Shown here one piece after another: positions 23,564-31,334 of a stretch of 31,591 bases of DNA. The stretch lies in contig DGTJ01000008.1 of assembly GCA_002393725.1 (NCBI GenBank), positions 1 through 31,591 of the forward strand. Direction: 5' to 3'. The notes beneath the pieces were generated by a model. It did no database searches and was not told where the DNA came from. It saw nothing but the letters and a program-made list of their open reading frames with translations. A program made the position numbers and the translations under genes. Origin of the DNA: Prevotella sp. UBA4339. Its GTDB lineage: Bacteria > Bacteroidota > Bacteroidia > Bacteroidales > Bacteroidaceae. Positions within the stretch are counted from its first letter, which is position 1. Each line of letters starts with the position of its first letter.

Positions 23564-24592
23564 TTAGTGCAAAATGTAAAAAATCAGTTCCTTCATAAGC
23601 TCTCCAGGAGGGGTATTTGGGTTGTCCAACCCTTTACTTTTGGCATCAATCTCACGTATCTTGCCTATTATCTGCATAACCTTCATTCCAGAGTAGTTTC
23701 TCATACCTGTCATATAGTCTTTCGCAGCCCATGAACTTTTCAGTTCCAGCCATTCTGCCACACCTTCCTGGCTCTTATTATTTGGCGCATAAAATGCAAT
23801 CATAAGATTTTGGAAGTAATTAAAGAGCATTGGGAGAAACGAGTAGATACTACCAGCCTTTGGATTATCGTCAAAATATTTTATTATCTGATTTGCCTTG
23901 AAAACATTCCTGTTGACGATAGCCTCACGAAGCTCAAAGCTATTAAACTCTTTGCTAACCCCTATCTGATCTTCTACCACCTGAGGTGTTACTCTCCTAT
24001 CCGCCTCAGGCAATGAGAGCACCACCTTATCAAGCTCACTTGTCAGACGACTCAGATCTGCTCCGATAGAATCTGCAATAATCTGGGTAGACTTATGATC
24101 GATACCTACATTACGCTTTTCCAAATACTTCTCGATGAAAACAGGCAGGTCTCTGTCACGTAGCTTCTTGCTCTCAAAAAGAATCCCGCTACTCTGTATC
24201 GCCTTTACGTATTCGCGTTTCCTTCCATCGATAGTGCCGTTTTTATGGCACATCACTAATATCGTAGACGGCATCGGCTTCTTGAAATAATTCTCCAAAG
24301 CCTCAGTATTCTTAATATTCTGAGCTTCTTTCACTATTACGACCTGATATTCTGCCATCATAGGATACCGTCGAGCTGCATCAGCTATCTGGGAGGCATT
24401 GACATCACTGCCAAAAAGAACTGTCTGGTTGAAATCACGCTCTTCAGGCTGCAGGACATTTTCTGCTATATAGTCAGAAATAAGGTCGATATAGTAAGGT
24501 TCATCGCCCATGAGATAATAAACAGGAGAGAACTTACGCCCTCTCAAGTCACTCATAATACTGTCGAAACTCACATTTTTTGTTTCCGCCAT
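23564..24592 (-). CDS. holA: DNA polymerase III subunit delta
   Basis: The delta subunit opens the sliding clamp within the clamp loader. The 342-residue protein shows the N-terminal PVYYLMGDEPYYIDLISDYI (about 22-41), LPVFIEKYLEKR in the middle region, LTSELDKVVLSLP, and a C-terminal helical collar domain with REAIVNRNVFKANQIIKYF. I start at the ATG at 24592 (MAETKNVSF) because the open frame further upstream crosses the promoter. It is divergent from the HsdR-N-like gene, and their -7 boxes overlap closely. The gene ends at the edge of a long non-coding region; no clean terminator is visible. Confidence 0.9.
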   Translation of the reverse strand: MAETKNVSFDSIMSDLRGRKFSPVYYLMGDEPYYIDLISDYIAENVLQPEERDFNQTVLFGSDVNASQIADAARRYPMMAEYQVVIVKEAQNIKNTEALENYFKKPMPSTILVMCHKNGTIDGRKREYVKAIQSSGILFESKKLRDRDLPVFIEKYLEKRNVGIDHKSTQIIADSIGADLSRLTSELDKVVLSLPEADRRVTPQVVEDQIGVSKEFNSFELREAIVNRNVFKANQIIKYFDDNPKAGSIYSFLPMLFNYFQNLMIAFYAPNNKSQEGVAEWLELKSSWAAKDYMTGMRNYSGMKVMQIIGKIREIDAKSKGLDNPNTPPGELMKELIFYILH

Positions 24593-24615
24593 GCCTATTT
24601 TTCGATTATTATTTG

Positions 24616-24623
24616 TACTTTTG
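24616..24623 (+). promoter_or_regulatory. -7 box of the HsdR-N-like gene
   Basis: TACTTTTG fits TAnnTTTG and is followed by GCAGG. Transcription would begin near 24630, 13 bases before the ATG. The facing -7 box for holA lies only 7 bases away. Confidence 0.55.
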
Positions 24624-24629
24624 CAGGTG

Positions 24630-24637
24630 CAAAGATA
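24630..24637 (-). promoter_or_regulatory. -7 box of holA
   Basis: On the minus strand TATCTTTG fits TAnnTTTG. Transcription would begin near 24623, inside the -7 box of the opposite promoter. The two boxes form the near-palindrome TTTGCA-GG-TGCAAA. Confidence 0.55.
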
Positions 24638-24642
24638 ATAAA

Positions 24643-25092
24643 ATGTTTCGATTAAACCTACCACAATACGAAATAAAAATAAGTGAGAAGGCCGGAAAGC
24701 GTATGATTTTCGACTTTTTGCGTCGTAAATATGTAGCATTAACTCCCGAAGAATGGGTTAGACAGCACTTTGTACACTATCTAGTAGAGCACAAGGGATA
24801 CCCCAAAGGTCTTCTTGGAAACGAAATCGAGCTCCAGATAGGCAGTAAGCGTCTGCGTTGCGACTCTATATTATATAATAAGGTGGCACAGCCACAAATG
24901 ATCATAGAGTATAAGGCGCCTACCATACCATTACAGCAGAAGGTCTTCGACCAGATTTCGGCATACAATCTTATTCTTAAGGTCGACTATCTTTTAATAA
25001 GCAACGGCATGCAACATTACTGCTGCAAGATGGACTATACGAATCAAAAATATTTATTTCTTGAGGATATTCCTGATTATGAAAAATTATGA
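24643..25092 (+). CDS. Small protein with HsdR N-terminal-like nuclease fold
   Basis: The 149-residue protein corresponds to the N-terminal domain of type I restriction R subunits (HSDR_N_2 type) on its own. The PD-(D/E)xK-like residues are visible: Asp in LRCDSILYN and E-x-K in MIIEYKAP (about residues 73-91). YLLISNGMQHYCCKMD closes the domain. No helicase or methyltransferase partner is nearby, so it is not part of a restriction system here. Such stand-alone proteins are widespread in Bacteroidetes, and their function is unknown to me. The ATG at 24643 follows a -7 box by 20 bases; the longer frame from 24580 would include promoter DNA. Confidence 0.8.
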   Translation: MFRLNLPQYEIKISEKAGKRMIFDFLRRKYVALTPEEWVRQHFVHYLVEHKGYPKGLLGNEIELQIGSKRLRCDSILYNKVAQPQMIIEYKAPTIPLQQKVFDQISAYNLILKVDYLLISNGMQHYCCKMDYTNQKYLFLEDIPDYEKL

Positions 25093-25127
25093 CCAGTCTC
25101 CCTCAAGTCAGAAAGGCTGGTCATAAT
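25086..25127 (+). terminator. Possible terminator between the HsdR-N-like and zinc-ribbon genes
   Basis: ATTATGACCAG (25086-25096) and CTGGTCATAAT (25117-25127) are an exact 11-bp inverted repeat with a 20-base loop. It straddles the stop codon of the HsdR-N-like gene and lies just beyond the convergent zinc-ribbon gene. There is no long T-run on either strand, so termination is plausible but unproven. Confidence 0.5.
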
Positions 25128-25149
25128 AATTATCATCCGAAAGAATCAA

Positions 25150-26001
25150 TCATTCCATATCGCTAGCATCCTCTGCTTTCTTAGAAGAGGCTGTCTTACG
25201 TATAGCACGCTTACGAGTCTTCTTCTTCTCCTCAAGCCCCATCTTGTCGAGCTTAACACCAGCCAGCTCCGGATCAATCATGATGCGTCCACAATACTCA
25301 CAGACGATGATCTTCTTGTGCATTTTTATATCCAGTTGGCGCTGTGGCGGAATCTTATTGAAGCAACCTCCACAAGCATCACGCTGCACGTACACTACTC
25401 CAAGACCGTTGCGAGCATTTTTACGGATACGCTTGAAAGAGGTAAGCAGGCGAGTCTCAATCTTTGATTCCAGATCCTTAACCTTTTCCTTCAGTTTATC
25501 CTCCTCAGCACGTGTCTCCTCCATAATCTCCTCGAGCTCGCTCTTCTTCACATCGAGATCTTCCTTGCGCTCTGCAATAGTCTGCTGGTTGACTGCCAGC
25601 TCTTCCTTCTTCTCAGCGATGCGTGATGTAGCCTCACGGATTTTCTTATTGCACAATTCTATTTCCAATGACTGGAACTCAATCTCCTTAGAGAGCGTAT
25701 CATACTCACGATTGTTCTTCACCTCGTCGAGTTGGGCCTTATAACGAGCTACACTCTGCTCGGCATCAGCAATCTCGCCTTTCTTCTCAACGATAGCACG
25801 CTCAAACTCGTTGATATCGTTTTGGATTTTCTCCACACGGGTAGTGAGACCTTCGATTTCATCTTCCAGATCCTGAACCTCAAGTGGCAGTTCACCTCTC
25901 AATGCACGCTTCTCATCAATAGAAGAGAGTGCTGTCTGCAGTTGATAGAGAGTCTTCAGTTTCTCTTCTACTGACAAGTCTGTAGGGTCTTTTTTTGCCA
26001 T
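25150..26001 (-). CDS. Coiled-coil protein with C4-type zinc ribbon (COG1579)
   Basis: The 283-residue protein starts with a long charged coiled coil (about 20-190, many Glu/Lys heptads such as VEKIQNDINEFERAIVEKKGEIADAE). A zinc ribbon follows: C-G-G-C near 208-211 and C-E-Y-C near 231-234. It ends in a basic, probably disordered tail (KKKTRKRAIRKTASSKKAED). The COG1579 family is suspected to bind nucleic acid, but its role is not established. It lies 33 bases downstream of nif3 in the same direction; this pairing is common, and the two are probably one transcript. Confidence 0.88.
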   Translation of the reverse strand: MAKKDPTDLSVEEKLKTLYQLQTALSSIDEKRALRGELPLEVQDLEDEIEGLTTRVEKIQNDINEFERAIVEKKGEIADAEQSVARYKAQLDEVKNNREYDTLSKEIEFQSLEIELCNKKIREATSRIAEKKEELAVNQQTIAERKEDLDVKKSELEEIMEETRAEEDKLKEKVKDLESKIETRLLTSFKRIRKNARNGLGVVYVQRDACGGCFNKIPPQRQLDIKMHKKIIVCEYCGRIMIDPELAGVKLDKMGLEEKKKTRKRAIRKTASSKKAEDASDME

Positions 26002-26034
26002 AATTTAATTTACAATTTATAATAATACAACGAT

Positions 26035-26820
26035 TTATATATACAATATAGGATTGGTACATGTCTCAGCGATAAAAGTCTTAATATCAGGACAGTCCCT
26101 ATTCAGAATATCCCTGAAGATCTCACTTGTGAACTGCTCGCTCTGATAGTGCCCGATAACGCAAATCTGTATCCTCTGCTCGTAACCGAAATACTGATGA
26201 TAGTGCATCTCTCCAGTGATAAAGGCATCAGCTCCAGCCTTGATGGCCTCATCGAGCAGGAAATCCCCTGCCCCTCCACATACAGCAACTTTCTGCACAG
26301 GCCTGTGAAGCAGTTCATTACACATAGCGCATTCCACATCAAAAGCCTTTTTCACTTTTATCACAAAGTCATCTGCTGCCATTGGCTCATGAAGAGTACC
26401 TATAACACCGCTACCAGCCTCTATTCCGTCGATTGTCTTAGAAGCAAAGAAAGCAGTATCCGTCATTCCAAGTTTCTCGGCGATCTTGAAGTTCACTCCT
26501 CCAAGTGCATTATCCATATTGGTATGCATCGAGATGACGCAGATATGATTTTCTATAGCCTTTATCACAGTACGCTGCACGTCTGTAAGATCGCTAATAG
26601 TTTTCAGTCCACGAAACAGTAGCGGATGATGGCTGACAATAAGATTGCACCCCTTCCTCATCGCCTCGTCTACAATTTTCTCGTTGACGTCAAGACACAA
26701 TAATGCCCCTGAAACCTCCGTCTCTGTCAATCCTACTTGCAAGCCAGCATTGTCCCAACTTTCCTGCAAGGGCAGAGGCGCGAATCGTTCAAGGGCGCTC
26801 AATACTTCCTTTATTTTCAC
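26035..26820 (-). CDS. Nif3-like dinuclear metal centre protein (DUF34)
   Basis: The 261-residue protein belongs to the YbgI/Nif3 family of hexameric, toroid-shaped metal proteins. It is short for the family versions with a PII-like insert, though it has a compact middle. Metal-binding strings visible are ESWDNAGLQVG, IVSHHPLLFRG, SMHTNMDNALGGVN and, near the end, TGEMHYHQYFG with VIGHYQSEQF. I choose a GTG start at 26820 (VKIKEVLSALERFAPL). A -7 box at 26844-26851 lies downstream of the ATG that opens the longer frame, so the longer form could not be translated from this promoter. It precedes the zinc-ribbon gene in a likely two-gene operon. Confidence 0.88.
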   Translation of the reverse strand: MKIKEVLSALERFAPLPLQESWDNAGLQVGLTETEVSGALLCLDVNEKIVDEAMRKGCNLIVSHHPLLFRGLKTISDLTDVQRTVIKAIENHICVISMHTNMDNALGGVNFKIAEKLGMTDTAFFASKTIDGIEAGSGVIGTLHEPMAADDFVIKVKKAFDVECAMCNELLHRPVQKVAVCGGAGDFLLDEAIKAGADAFITGEMHYHQYFGYEQRIQICVIGHYQSEQFTSEIFRDILNRDCPDIKTFIAETCTNPILYI

Positions 26821-26843
26821 GCTTAATTGCTTATATTGGAATG

Positions 26844-26851
26844 CAAAGGTA
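26844..26851 (-). promoter_or_regulatory. Probable -7 box of nif3 and the zinc-ribbon gene
   Basis: On the minus strand TACCTTTG fits TAnnTTTG and lies 24 bases before the GTG start. It decides the start choice of nif3. No clear -33 element is visible; that region is taken up by the upstream terminator. Confidence 0.5.
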
Positions 26852-26852
26852 C

Positions 26853-26884
26853 AAAGAAAAGCCGGGATACAGATGCATCCCGGC
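26853..26884 (-). terminator. Terminator of the fetAB-like operon
   Basis: On the minus strand GCCGGGAT (26884-26877) pairs with ATCCCGGC (26868-26861) around an 8-base loop, followed by TTTTCTTT (26860-26853). It lies about 26 bases after the permease stop codon. Confidence 0.82.
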
Positions 26885-26909
26885 AAATTATTAAGCGTTT
26901 TTAACCTTT

Positions 26910-27674
26910 CTACCGCAGTTTTCCGAATGAATCAAAGAGATTTCTGTCTGCAAGCCACATGGCAGTAACCAGTGATAATACCGATGCTGCCACACATCCG
27001 ATAACGAGTATTACCATTACCACGAAAGCATTAATAGGCTTCACTCCAGCAATAAAGAATCCGCACAAGAGAAGCGGCATCGTATAGAGTGCCGTCACGT
27101 TCAGATTAGATATCGTTGGCGACATTACTGCAATGAAAGCCCTTCTGACAAACGGCATCACTGCGTTAAGATGACTTGCCCCATTACCCCTCTTGAATTC
27201 ATACTGCTCCTCGTCAGACTTTAGTGCCGACAGGTATGTCTTCATCCCCCGTAACGTCGTTGTGAGAGAATGCCCCAGAAGCAGCATTATCACCGGGACG
27301 AACCAACGGGAATGGAAAGCGCTACCTGAAGGCAGTGAGAATAGCAGCAAATAAAGTCCGACAAATAATGAACCTACTGACAATCCTATTCCTACAGGCA
27401 CAATCATCGCACTCTTCACGTCCTTCATCTTATGCACTACGACAAATGCGGCATAACCAGTCATGGCTATCGCCCACAGCAGATTCACCCACCATCGGTC
27501 ATATCTGACAAGTAGCCAAACCATAAGACATAGCACCAATAACTGTACTACCATCCTGACCGTTGCCATAAGAAAACTCCCAAGCATCTTTCTGTCCAGC
27601 AGGTAGAGCATTCCTACAGGGATTAATAACAACAAGGCACCTAAAACAACATGTAAAACCATTCCGCTATACAC
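26910..27674 (-). CDS. fetB: ABC transporter permease, FetB/UPF0014 family
   Basis: The 254-residue membrane protein has about seven hydrophobic segments, starting with VVLGALLLLIPVGMLYLL and ending with VVMVILVIGCVAASVLSLV. The conserved cytoplasmic strings GHSLTTTLRGMKTYLSALKSDEEQYEFKRG and VRRAFIAVMSPTISNLNVTALYTMP lie in between. In E. coli the FetA/FetB pair is linked to iron export and oxidative stress; the substrate here is inferred from family. The start is either GTG at 27674, overlapping fetA by 8 bases, or ATG at 27662, four bases after the fetA stop. The sequence does not settle this. It is last in a two-gene operon with a terminator downstream. Confidence 0.85.
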   Translation of the reverse strand: MYSGMVLHVVLGALLLLIPVGMLYLLDRKMLGSFLMATVRMVVQLLVLCLMVWLLVRYDRWWVNLLWAIAMTGYAAFVVVHKMKDVKSAMIVPVGIGLSVGSLFVGLYLLLFSLPSGSAFHSRWFVPVIMLLLGHSLTTTLRGMKTYLSALKSDEEQYEFKRGNGASHLNAVMPFVRRAFIAVMSPTISNLNVTALYTMPLLLCGFFIAGVKPINAFVVMVILVIGCVAASVLSLVTAMWLADRNLFDSFGKLR

Positions 27675-28263
27675 TTTTTACTTCTATCAATTTATCCGAA
27701 CTCGCGATTATCTCTGCCCTTCTGCTTGCGATAACCACCGTTTTGCCATCCATAGCCTGTTCCCTAAGCAACTGAAGCATTCTCCCTGCCAGTTCCGAGG
27801 TCAAGTCAGCAGCAGGCTCGTCTGCAATTACTATCGGCTTATCCCTACCCTCCTTCAAGGTCATTTCTGCCAAGGAGAAGATTTCTTGTGGAGAAAGTGG
27901 AGCAGCAGCCTTTTCACCCTTAGCGTCGGGCAGTTGCATATCCCATACGCTGTATTCGGGATCATCACCACACGAAAATTCAGGCTCATACAACTGATGT
28001 CTCAACAATCTCATGTTCTGCGGCAGATATATCATCATCCGCCTGAATGCACTCGCAGAGTGTACCGTAAGCAACTCACCATCCACACTGACAAAGCCCT
28101 CACCCACCGGCAAGAACCCCATTAACGTTCGGATAAGAGCCGTCTTCCCCGATCCGGAAGGACCAGTAATACAAGTAATCTGTCCGTCTTGCGCAATAAA
28201 CGACAGCCCCTTCATCAGGACTTTCTCGCCTACCCTTATTGCCGCATCTTTCACCTCAAGCAT
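27667..28263 (-). CDS. fetA: ABC transporter ATP-binding protein, FetA-like
   Basis: The 198-residue ATPase is short for the class. Walker A G-P-S-G-S-G-K-T is at 34-41, a Q-loop Gln lies near 82 (YLPQNM), and Walker B IVIADEP is at 144-150. The usual signature LSGGQ reads LSPQE (123-127), and the segment before it is unusually acidic and short. The H-loop position near 179 reads VVIASRR, lacking the usual His. The motif set is therefore partly degenerate, which may be a feature of the family or reduced ATP turnover. It is first in the operon and feeds directly into fetB. A -7 box lies at 28287-28294. Confidence 0.82.
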   Translation of the reverse strand: MLEVKDAAIRVGEKVLMKGLSFIAQDGQITCITGPSGSGKTALIRTLMGFLPVGEGFVSVDGELLTVHSASAFRRMMIYLPQNMRLLRHQLYEPEFSCGDDPEYSVWDMQLPDAKGEKAAAPLSPQEIFSLAEMTLKEGRDKPIVIADEPAADLTSELAGRMLQLLREQAMDGKTVVIASRRAEIIASSDKLIEVKSV

Positions 28264-28286
28264 CTCGAAATATCAAAATCTTTGTG

Positions 28287-28294
28287 CAAAAATA
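28287..28294 (-). promoter_or_regulatory. Probable -7 box of fetAB
   Basis: On the minus strand TATTTTTG fits TAnnTTTG and lies 24 bases before the fetA ATG. The region between it and the facing promoter holds a direct repeat of AATTCTCAATT (28300-28310 and 28320-28330), a possible regulator site shared by both genes. Confidence 0.5.
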
Positions 28295-28337
28295 CAAATA
28301 ATTCTCAATTCTCATACCTCAATTCTCAATTATTTTG

Positions 28338-28345
28338 TATCTTTG
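28338..28345 (+). promoter_or_regulatory. Probable -7 box of the agmatine pathway genes
   Basis: TATCTTTG fits TAnnTTTG and lies 11 bases before the ATG at 28356. No -33 TTG is found at the standard spacing. The direct repeat AATTCTCAATT lies just upstream. Confidence 0.5.
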
Positions 28346-28355
28346 CGCCAAAATT

Positions 28356-29366
28356 ATGACTATCGACAAGAAAAAGACCAATCACCATTGGCGACTTCCG
28401 GCAGAATGGGAACCTCAGGAGGGCGTGCAGCTCACATGGCCGCATGCAGATACCGACTGGGCTCCGATGCTCAACGATATTATCGTTGTCTACCAGTCTA
28501 TGGCCCGTGAGATAGCTCTTCGGGAGCGCCTTATCGTAGTAGCTCCAGACAATGCCGCCCACGGCTGTCTGAAGATTGTATGTCCCACAAACGACACCTG
28601 GGCTCGCGATCACGGTTTTATTTCACTTGTAGACGACAACGGCCATCGCCGCCTGCTCGACTATAGATTCAACGGCTGGGGAGAGAAGTTTGAAGCCGCT
28701 CTCGACAATGCCATCAATCGCCGCCTGTACGATTTGGGCGAGATTGGCGGAGAGTACTCCGACTGTCTTGATTTCGTGCTCGAAGGCGGCTCTATCGAAA
28801 GCGACGGTCAAGGCACCATCTTTACAACGAGCCAATGCCTTCTTGCCCCTCACCGCAATCAGCCGATGACAAAGGCAGAGATAGAATACCGCCTTAAGCG
28901 TGACCTGGGCGCAGAACGCGTCATGTGGATAGACTATGGCAACCTCATTGGTGACGATACTGACGGGCACATAGACACTATCGTACGTGTCTGCCCGAAC
29001 GACACATTATTATATATGGGCTGCGACGACCCTGAGGATGCGCAATATGACGACCTCAAGAAGATGGAAGCCCAACTGCGAACCTTCCGGACTCTTAACG
29101 GCCAGCCATATCATCTGAAGAAGCTCCCCATGCCCCGTCCAGTCTTCGACGGCGACGAGAGGCTTCCGGCTACATACGCCAATTTCCTCATTATCAATGA
29201 CGCCGTGCTATGCCCTACTTACGACCAGCCCGACCTCGACAGCGAGGCAATGAGGATTATCGGCAAGGCATTTCCCGACAGGGAGATTGTAGGCATAGAC
29301 TGTTGCCCCGTCATCCGCCAGCACGGCTCGCTGCATTGTTGTACCATGCAATTCCCAAGAATATGA
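28356..29366 (+). CDS. aguA: Agmatine deiminase, copy 1
   Basis: It hydrolyses agmatine to N-carbamoylputrescine and ammonia, a step to putrescine from arginine-derived agmatine. The 336-residue protein shows the guanidino-modifying-enzyme strings LPAEWEPQEGVQLTWPH, NDTWARDHG, LEGGSIESDG, GDDTDGHID and, at the C-terminus, HGSLHCCTMQ, where the first Cys of the CC pair is the nucleophile position. The ATG at 28356 follows a -7 box; a longer TTG-initiated frame would overlap it. Its TGA overlaps the next gene's ATG. Codon use matches the genes to the left, unlike copy 2. Confidence 0.93.
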   Translation: MTIDKKKTNHHWRLPAEWEPQEGVQLTWPHADTDWAPMLNDIIVVYQSMAREIALRERLIVVAPDNAAHGCLKIVCPTNDTWARDHGFISLVDDNGHRRLLDYRFNGWGEKFEAALDNAINRRLYDLGEIGGEYSDCLDFVLEGGSIESDGQGTIFTTSQCLLAPHRNQPMTKAEIEYRLKRDLGAERVMWIDYGNLIGDDTDGHIDTIVRVCPNDTLLYMGCDDPEDAQYDDLKKMEAQLRTFRTLNGQPYHLKKLPMPRPVFDGDERLPATYANFLIINDAVLCPTYDQPDLDSEAMRIIGKAFPDREIVGIDCCPVIRQHGSLHCCTMQFPRI

Positions 29367-30247
29367 AAGAAATAAAGATAGGATTCCTACAACAGCATAA
29401 CACCTCCGACACGAAGGACAACCTGCTCCGCTTGTGTGAAGGCATCAGCGACCTCGCCAAGAGAGGCGCACAGCTCATCGTGATGCAAGAGCTGCACAAC
29501 TCGCTCTACTTCTGTCAGGAAGAGAACGTAGACAACTTCGATCTTGCAGAACCGATTCCCGGCCCGTCAACAAGCCTGTTCGGAGAGTTGGCAAGGCAGT
29601 TCAGTGTGGTCATAGTGACCTCCCTCTTCGAGAAGCGTGCCCCGGGCCTCTATCACAACACGGCAGTGGTCATCGACAGCGACGGGACGATAGCCGGCAA
29701 GTACCGTAAGATGCACATCCCCGACGATCCGGCATATTACGAGAAGTTCTACTTCACCCCCGGAGATATCGGATTCCATCCGATACAGACCTCCATAGGC
29801 CGCCTTGGAGTGCTGGTATGCTGGGACCAGTGGTATCCCGAGGCCGCCCGCGCCATGGCCCTGAACGGGGCCGAACTGCTGATTTACCCCACCGCCATCG
29901 GCGGCGTACCCACAGACCCGGATTGGGAGCAGGCCCAGCAGCGCCAGGCCTGGCAGCTGGTCCAGCGGGGACACAGCGTGGCCAACGGCCTGCCGGTGAT
30001 TACGGTGAACCGTACGGGCGTGGAGCCGGACCCGAGCGGCCATTCCACGGGCATAGACTTCTGGGGGCATTCCTTTGCCACAGGCGCCCAGGGAGAGCTG
30101 CTGACAGAGTTCGAGAAGGCCGAAGAAGGTGTCCATGTGGTAGAGATAGACATGGAGCAGAGCGAGTATGTGCGCCGCGGCTGGCCCTTCCTCAGGGACC
30201 GCCGAATCGACGCCTACGACATTCTTTTGAAAAGATATGGCAAATAG
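29363..30247 (+). CDS. aguB: N-carbamoylputrescine amidase
   Basis: It hydrolyses N-carbamoylputrescine to putrescine, CO2 and ammonia. The 294-residue nitrilase-superfamily protein has the Glu-Lys-Cys triad in VMQELHN, KYRKMHIPD and LVCWDQWYPEAARAM, with GHSTGIDFWGHSF and the C-terminal RDRRIDAYDILLKRYGK. Reading frame and motifs are intact throughout. Third codon positions are mixed in the first half but become almost all G or C from about 29.82 kb, just after the catalytic Cys codon. The 5' end overlaps aguA copy 1 by 4 bases and the 3' end overlaps aguA copy 2 by 11. It may be a hybrid gene, from recombination or assembly. Confidence 0.9.
   Translation: MKEIKIGFLQQHNTSDTKDNLLRLCEGISDLAKRGAQLIVMQELHNSLYFCQEENVDNFDLAEPIPGPSTSLFGELARQFSVVIVTSLFEKRAPGLYHNTAVVIDSDGTIAGKYRKMHIPDDPAYYEKFYFTPGDIGFHPIQTSIGRLGVLVCWDQWYPEAARAMALNGAELLIYPTAIGGVPTDPDWEQAQQRQAWQLVQRGHSVANGLPVITVNRTGVEPDPSGHSTGIDFWGHSFATGAQGELLTEFEKAEEGVHVVEIDMEQSEYVRRGWPFLRDRRIDAYDILLKRYGK
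29790..29840. other. Base-composition break inside aguB
   Basis: Left of this point the DNA has the mixed codon usage of the rest of the window. To the right, through 31262, G or C fills nearly every third codon position. The break falls in the conserved stretch coding for the catalytic Cys motif. The position was judged by eye and could be off by some tens of bases. Confidence 0.6.
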
Positions 30248-31262
30248 ACGTCTTCCCGCAGAGTGGGAGAAGCAGGGCTTCGTGCAGCTGACCTGGCCCC
30301 ATCCCGACACCGAATGGTACGACCTTCCCCGCGTGCTGGACTGCTACGTGAACGTAGCCCGCACCATCGAGAAATATGAGGCGCTGCTGATTGTCTGCCG
30401 CGACAAGGCGGAATGCCTTGAGGACATCGCCCTCCGCGGCTGGGAGCCCTCCTGTCGCGTGCGCTTTACGGAGTGCCCGCTCAACGACACCTGGGCCCGC
30501 GACCACGGGGCCATATCGGCCTTTGAGGGTACGCAGAAATGTATCCTGGACTTTGTCTTCAACGGCTGGGGGCTTAAATTCGGCAGCAACCTGGACAACC
30601 AGATTACCCGCACCCTCTACCGCAGCGGCGTCTTTGCACCGGATGTGCAGTACGTGGACATGCGTCCCTTCGTCTTGGAGGGCGGCAGCATAGACACGGA
30701 CGGAGCCGGAACCCTGATGGCCACCTCGGAGTGCCTGTGTTCCCTGAACCGGAACGAATACCTGAGCCGCCCGGAAATTGAAGAGCGGCTTTGCCGGGCC
30801 TTCGGCCTCAAGCGCATCCTCTGGGTAGAGCATGGCAGCATTGTGGGAGACGACACCGACAGCCACATTGACATCCTGGCCCGTTTCTGCGCAGAGGACA
30901 CCCTTGCCTACACTGCCTGCGATGACCCGCAGGACCCCAATTACGAGCCCCTGAAGGCCATGGAAGCGCAGCTACGCAGCTTCCGCACCTTGGACGGAAA
31001 GCCCTACAAACTGGTACCCCTTCCGCTTCCGGATGCCCTGTACTTGGATGACTACCGCCTCCCCGGCTCCTACGCCAACTTCCTGCTGGTAAACGGTGCC
31101 GTCCTTATTCCCGGCGCCTGCTCTCCCAAAGACGCCGTGGCCGCAGCCCGGTTGCAGGAAGTCTTCCCGGAGCGCAGCGTGGAGGTGATTGACTGCCGTG
31201 CCCTTCTTTCCGGACACGGCGGCCTGCACTGCATCACCATGAACTTCCCGGAAGGTTTTTAA
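30237..31262 (+). CDS. aguA: Agmatine deiminase, copy 2 (GC-rich)
   Basis: This second complete agmatine deiminase of 341 residues has LPAEWEKQGFVQLTWPH, NDTWARDHG, FVLEGGSIDTDG, GDDTDSHID and the nucleophile Cys in HGGLHCITMN. It is clearly divergent from copy 1, with many substitutions outside the motifs, so this is not a recent tandem duplication. It starts 11 bases inside aguB and uses strongly GC-rich codons. An aguB-aguA arrangement of this composition would be a complete pathway by itself, which makes copy 1 redundant in this context. A bidirectional terminator follows. Confidence 0.92.
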   Translation: MANRRLPAEWEKQGFVQLTWPHPDTEWYDLPRVLDCYVNVARTIEKYEALLIVCRDKAECLEDIALRGWEPSCRVRFTECPLNDTWARDHGAISAFEGTQKCILDFVFNGWGLKFGSNLDNQITRTLYRSGVFAPDVQYVDMRPFVLEGGSIDTDGAGTLMATSECLCSLNRNEYLSRPEIEERLCRAFGLKRILWVEHGSIVGDDTDSHIDILARFCAEDTLAYTACDDPQDPNYEPLKAMEAQLRSFRTLDGKPYKLVPLPLPDALYLDDYRLPGSYANFLLVNGAVLIPGACSPKDAVAAARLQEVFPERSVEVIDCRALLSGHGGLHCITMNFPEGF

Positions 31263-31278
31263 TTCTTCTTTTTCAATA

Positions 31279-31316
31279 TAAAAAAAGCGCTGCCCGATTT
31301 GAGCAGCGCTTCTTTA
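31279..31316. terminator. Bidirectional terminator between aguA copy 2 and the OmpA-like gene
   Basis: AAGCGCTGC (31285-31293) and GCAGCGCTT (31303-31311) form a perfect 9-bp stem with a 9-base loop. On the plus strand TTCTTTATT follows; on the minus strand a run of T follows. It sits between two converging genes and can serve both. Confidence 0.85.
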
Positions 31317-31334
31317 TTGCGATTAGTAATTAAC

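Noticed and set aside
23456..23734. A 92-codon plus-strand frame at the 3' end of holA
   Set aside because: Half of it is antisense to holA, no promoter or domain is visible, and the composition is that of intergenic DNA.
29567..30866. Long minus-strand frames opposite aguB and aguA copy 2
   Set aside because: GC-rich DNA has few stop codons in any frame. The plus-strand genes have intact catalytic residues and overlapping start/stop junctions.
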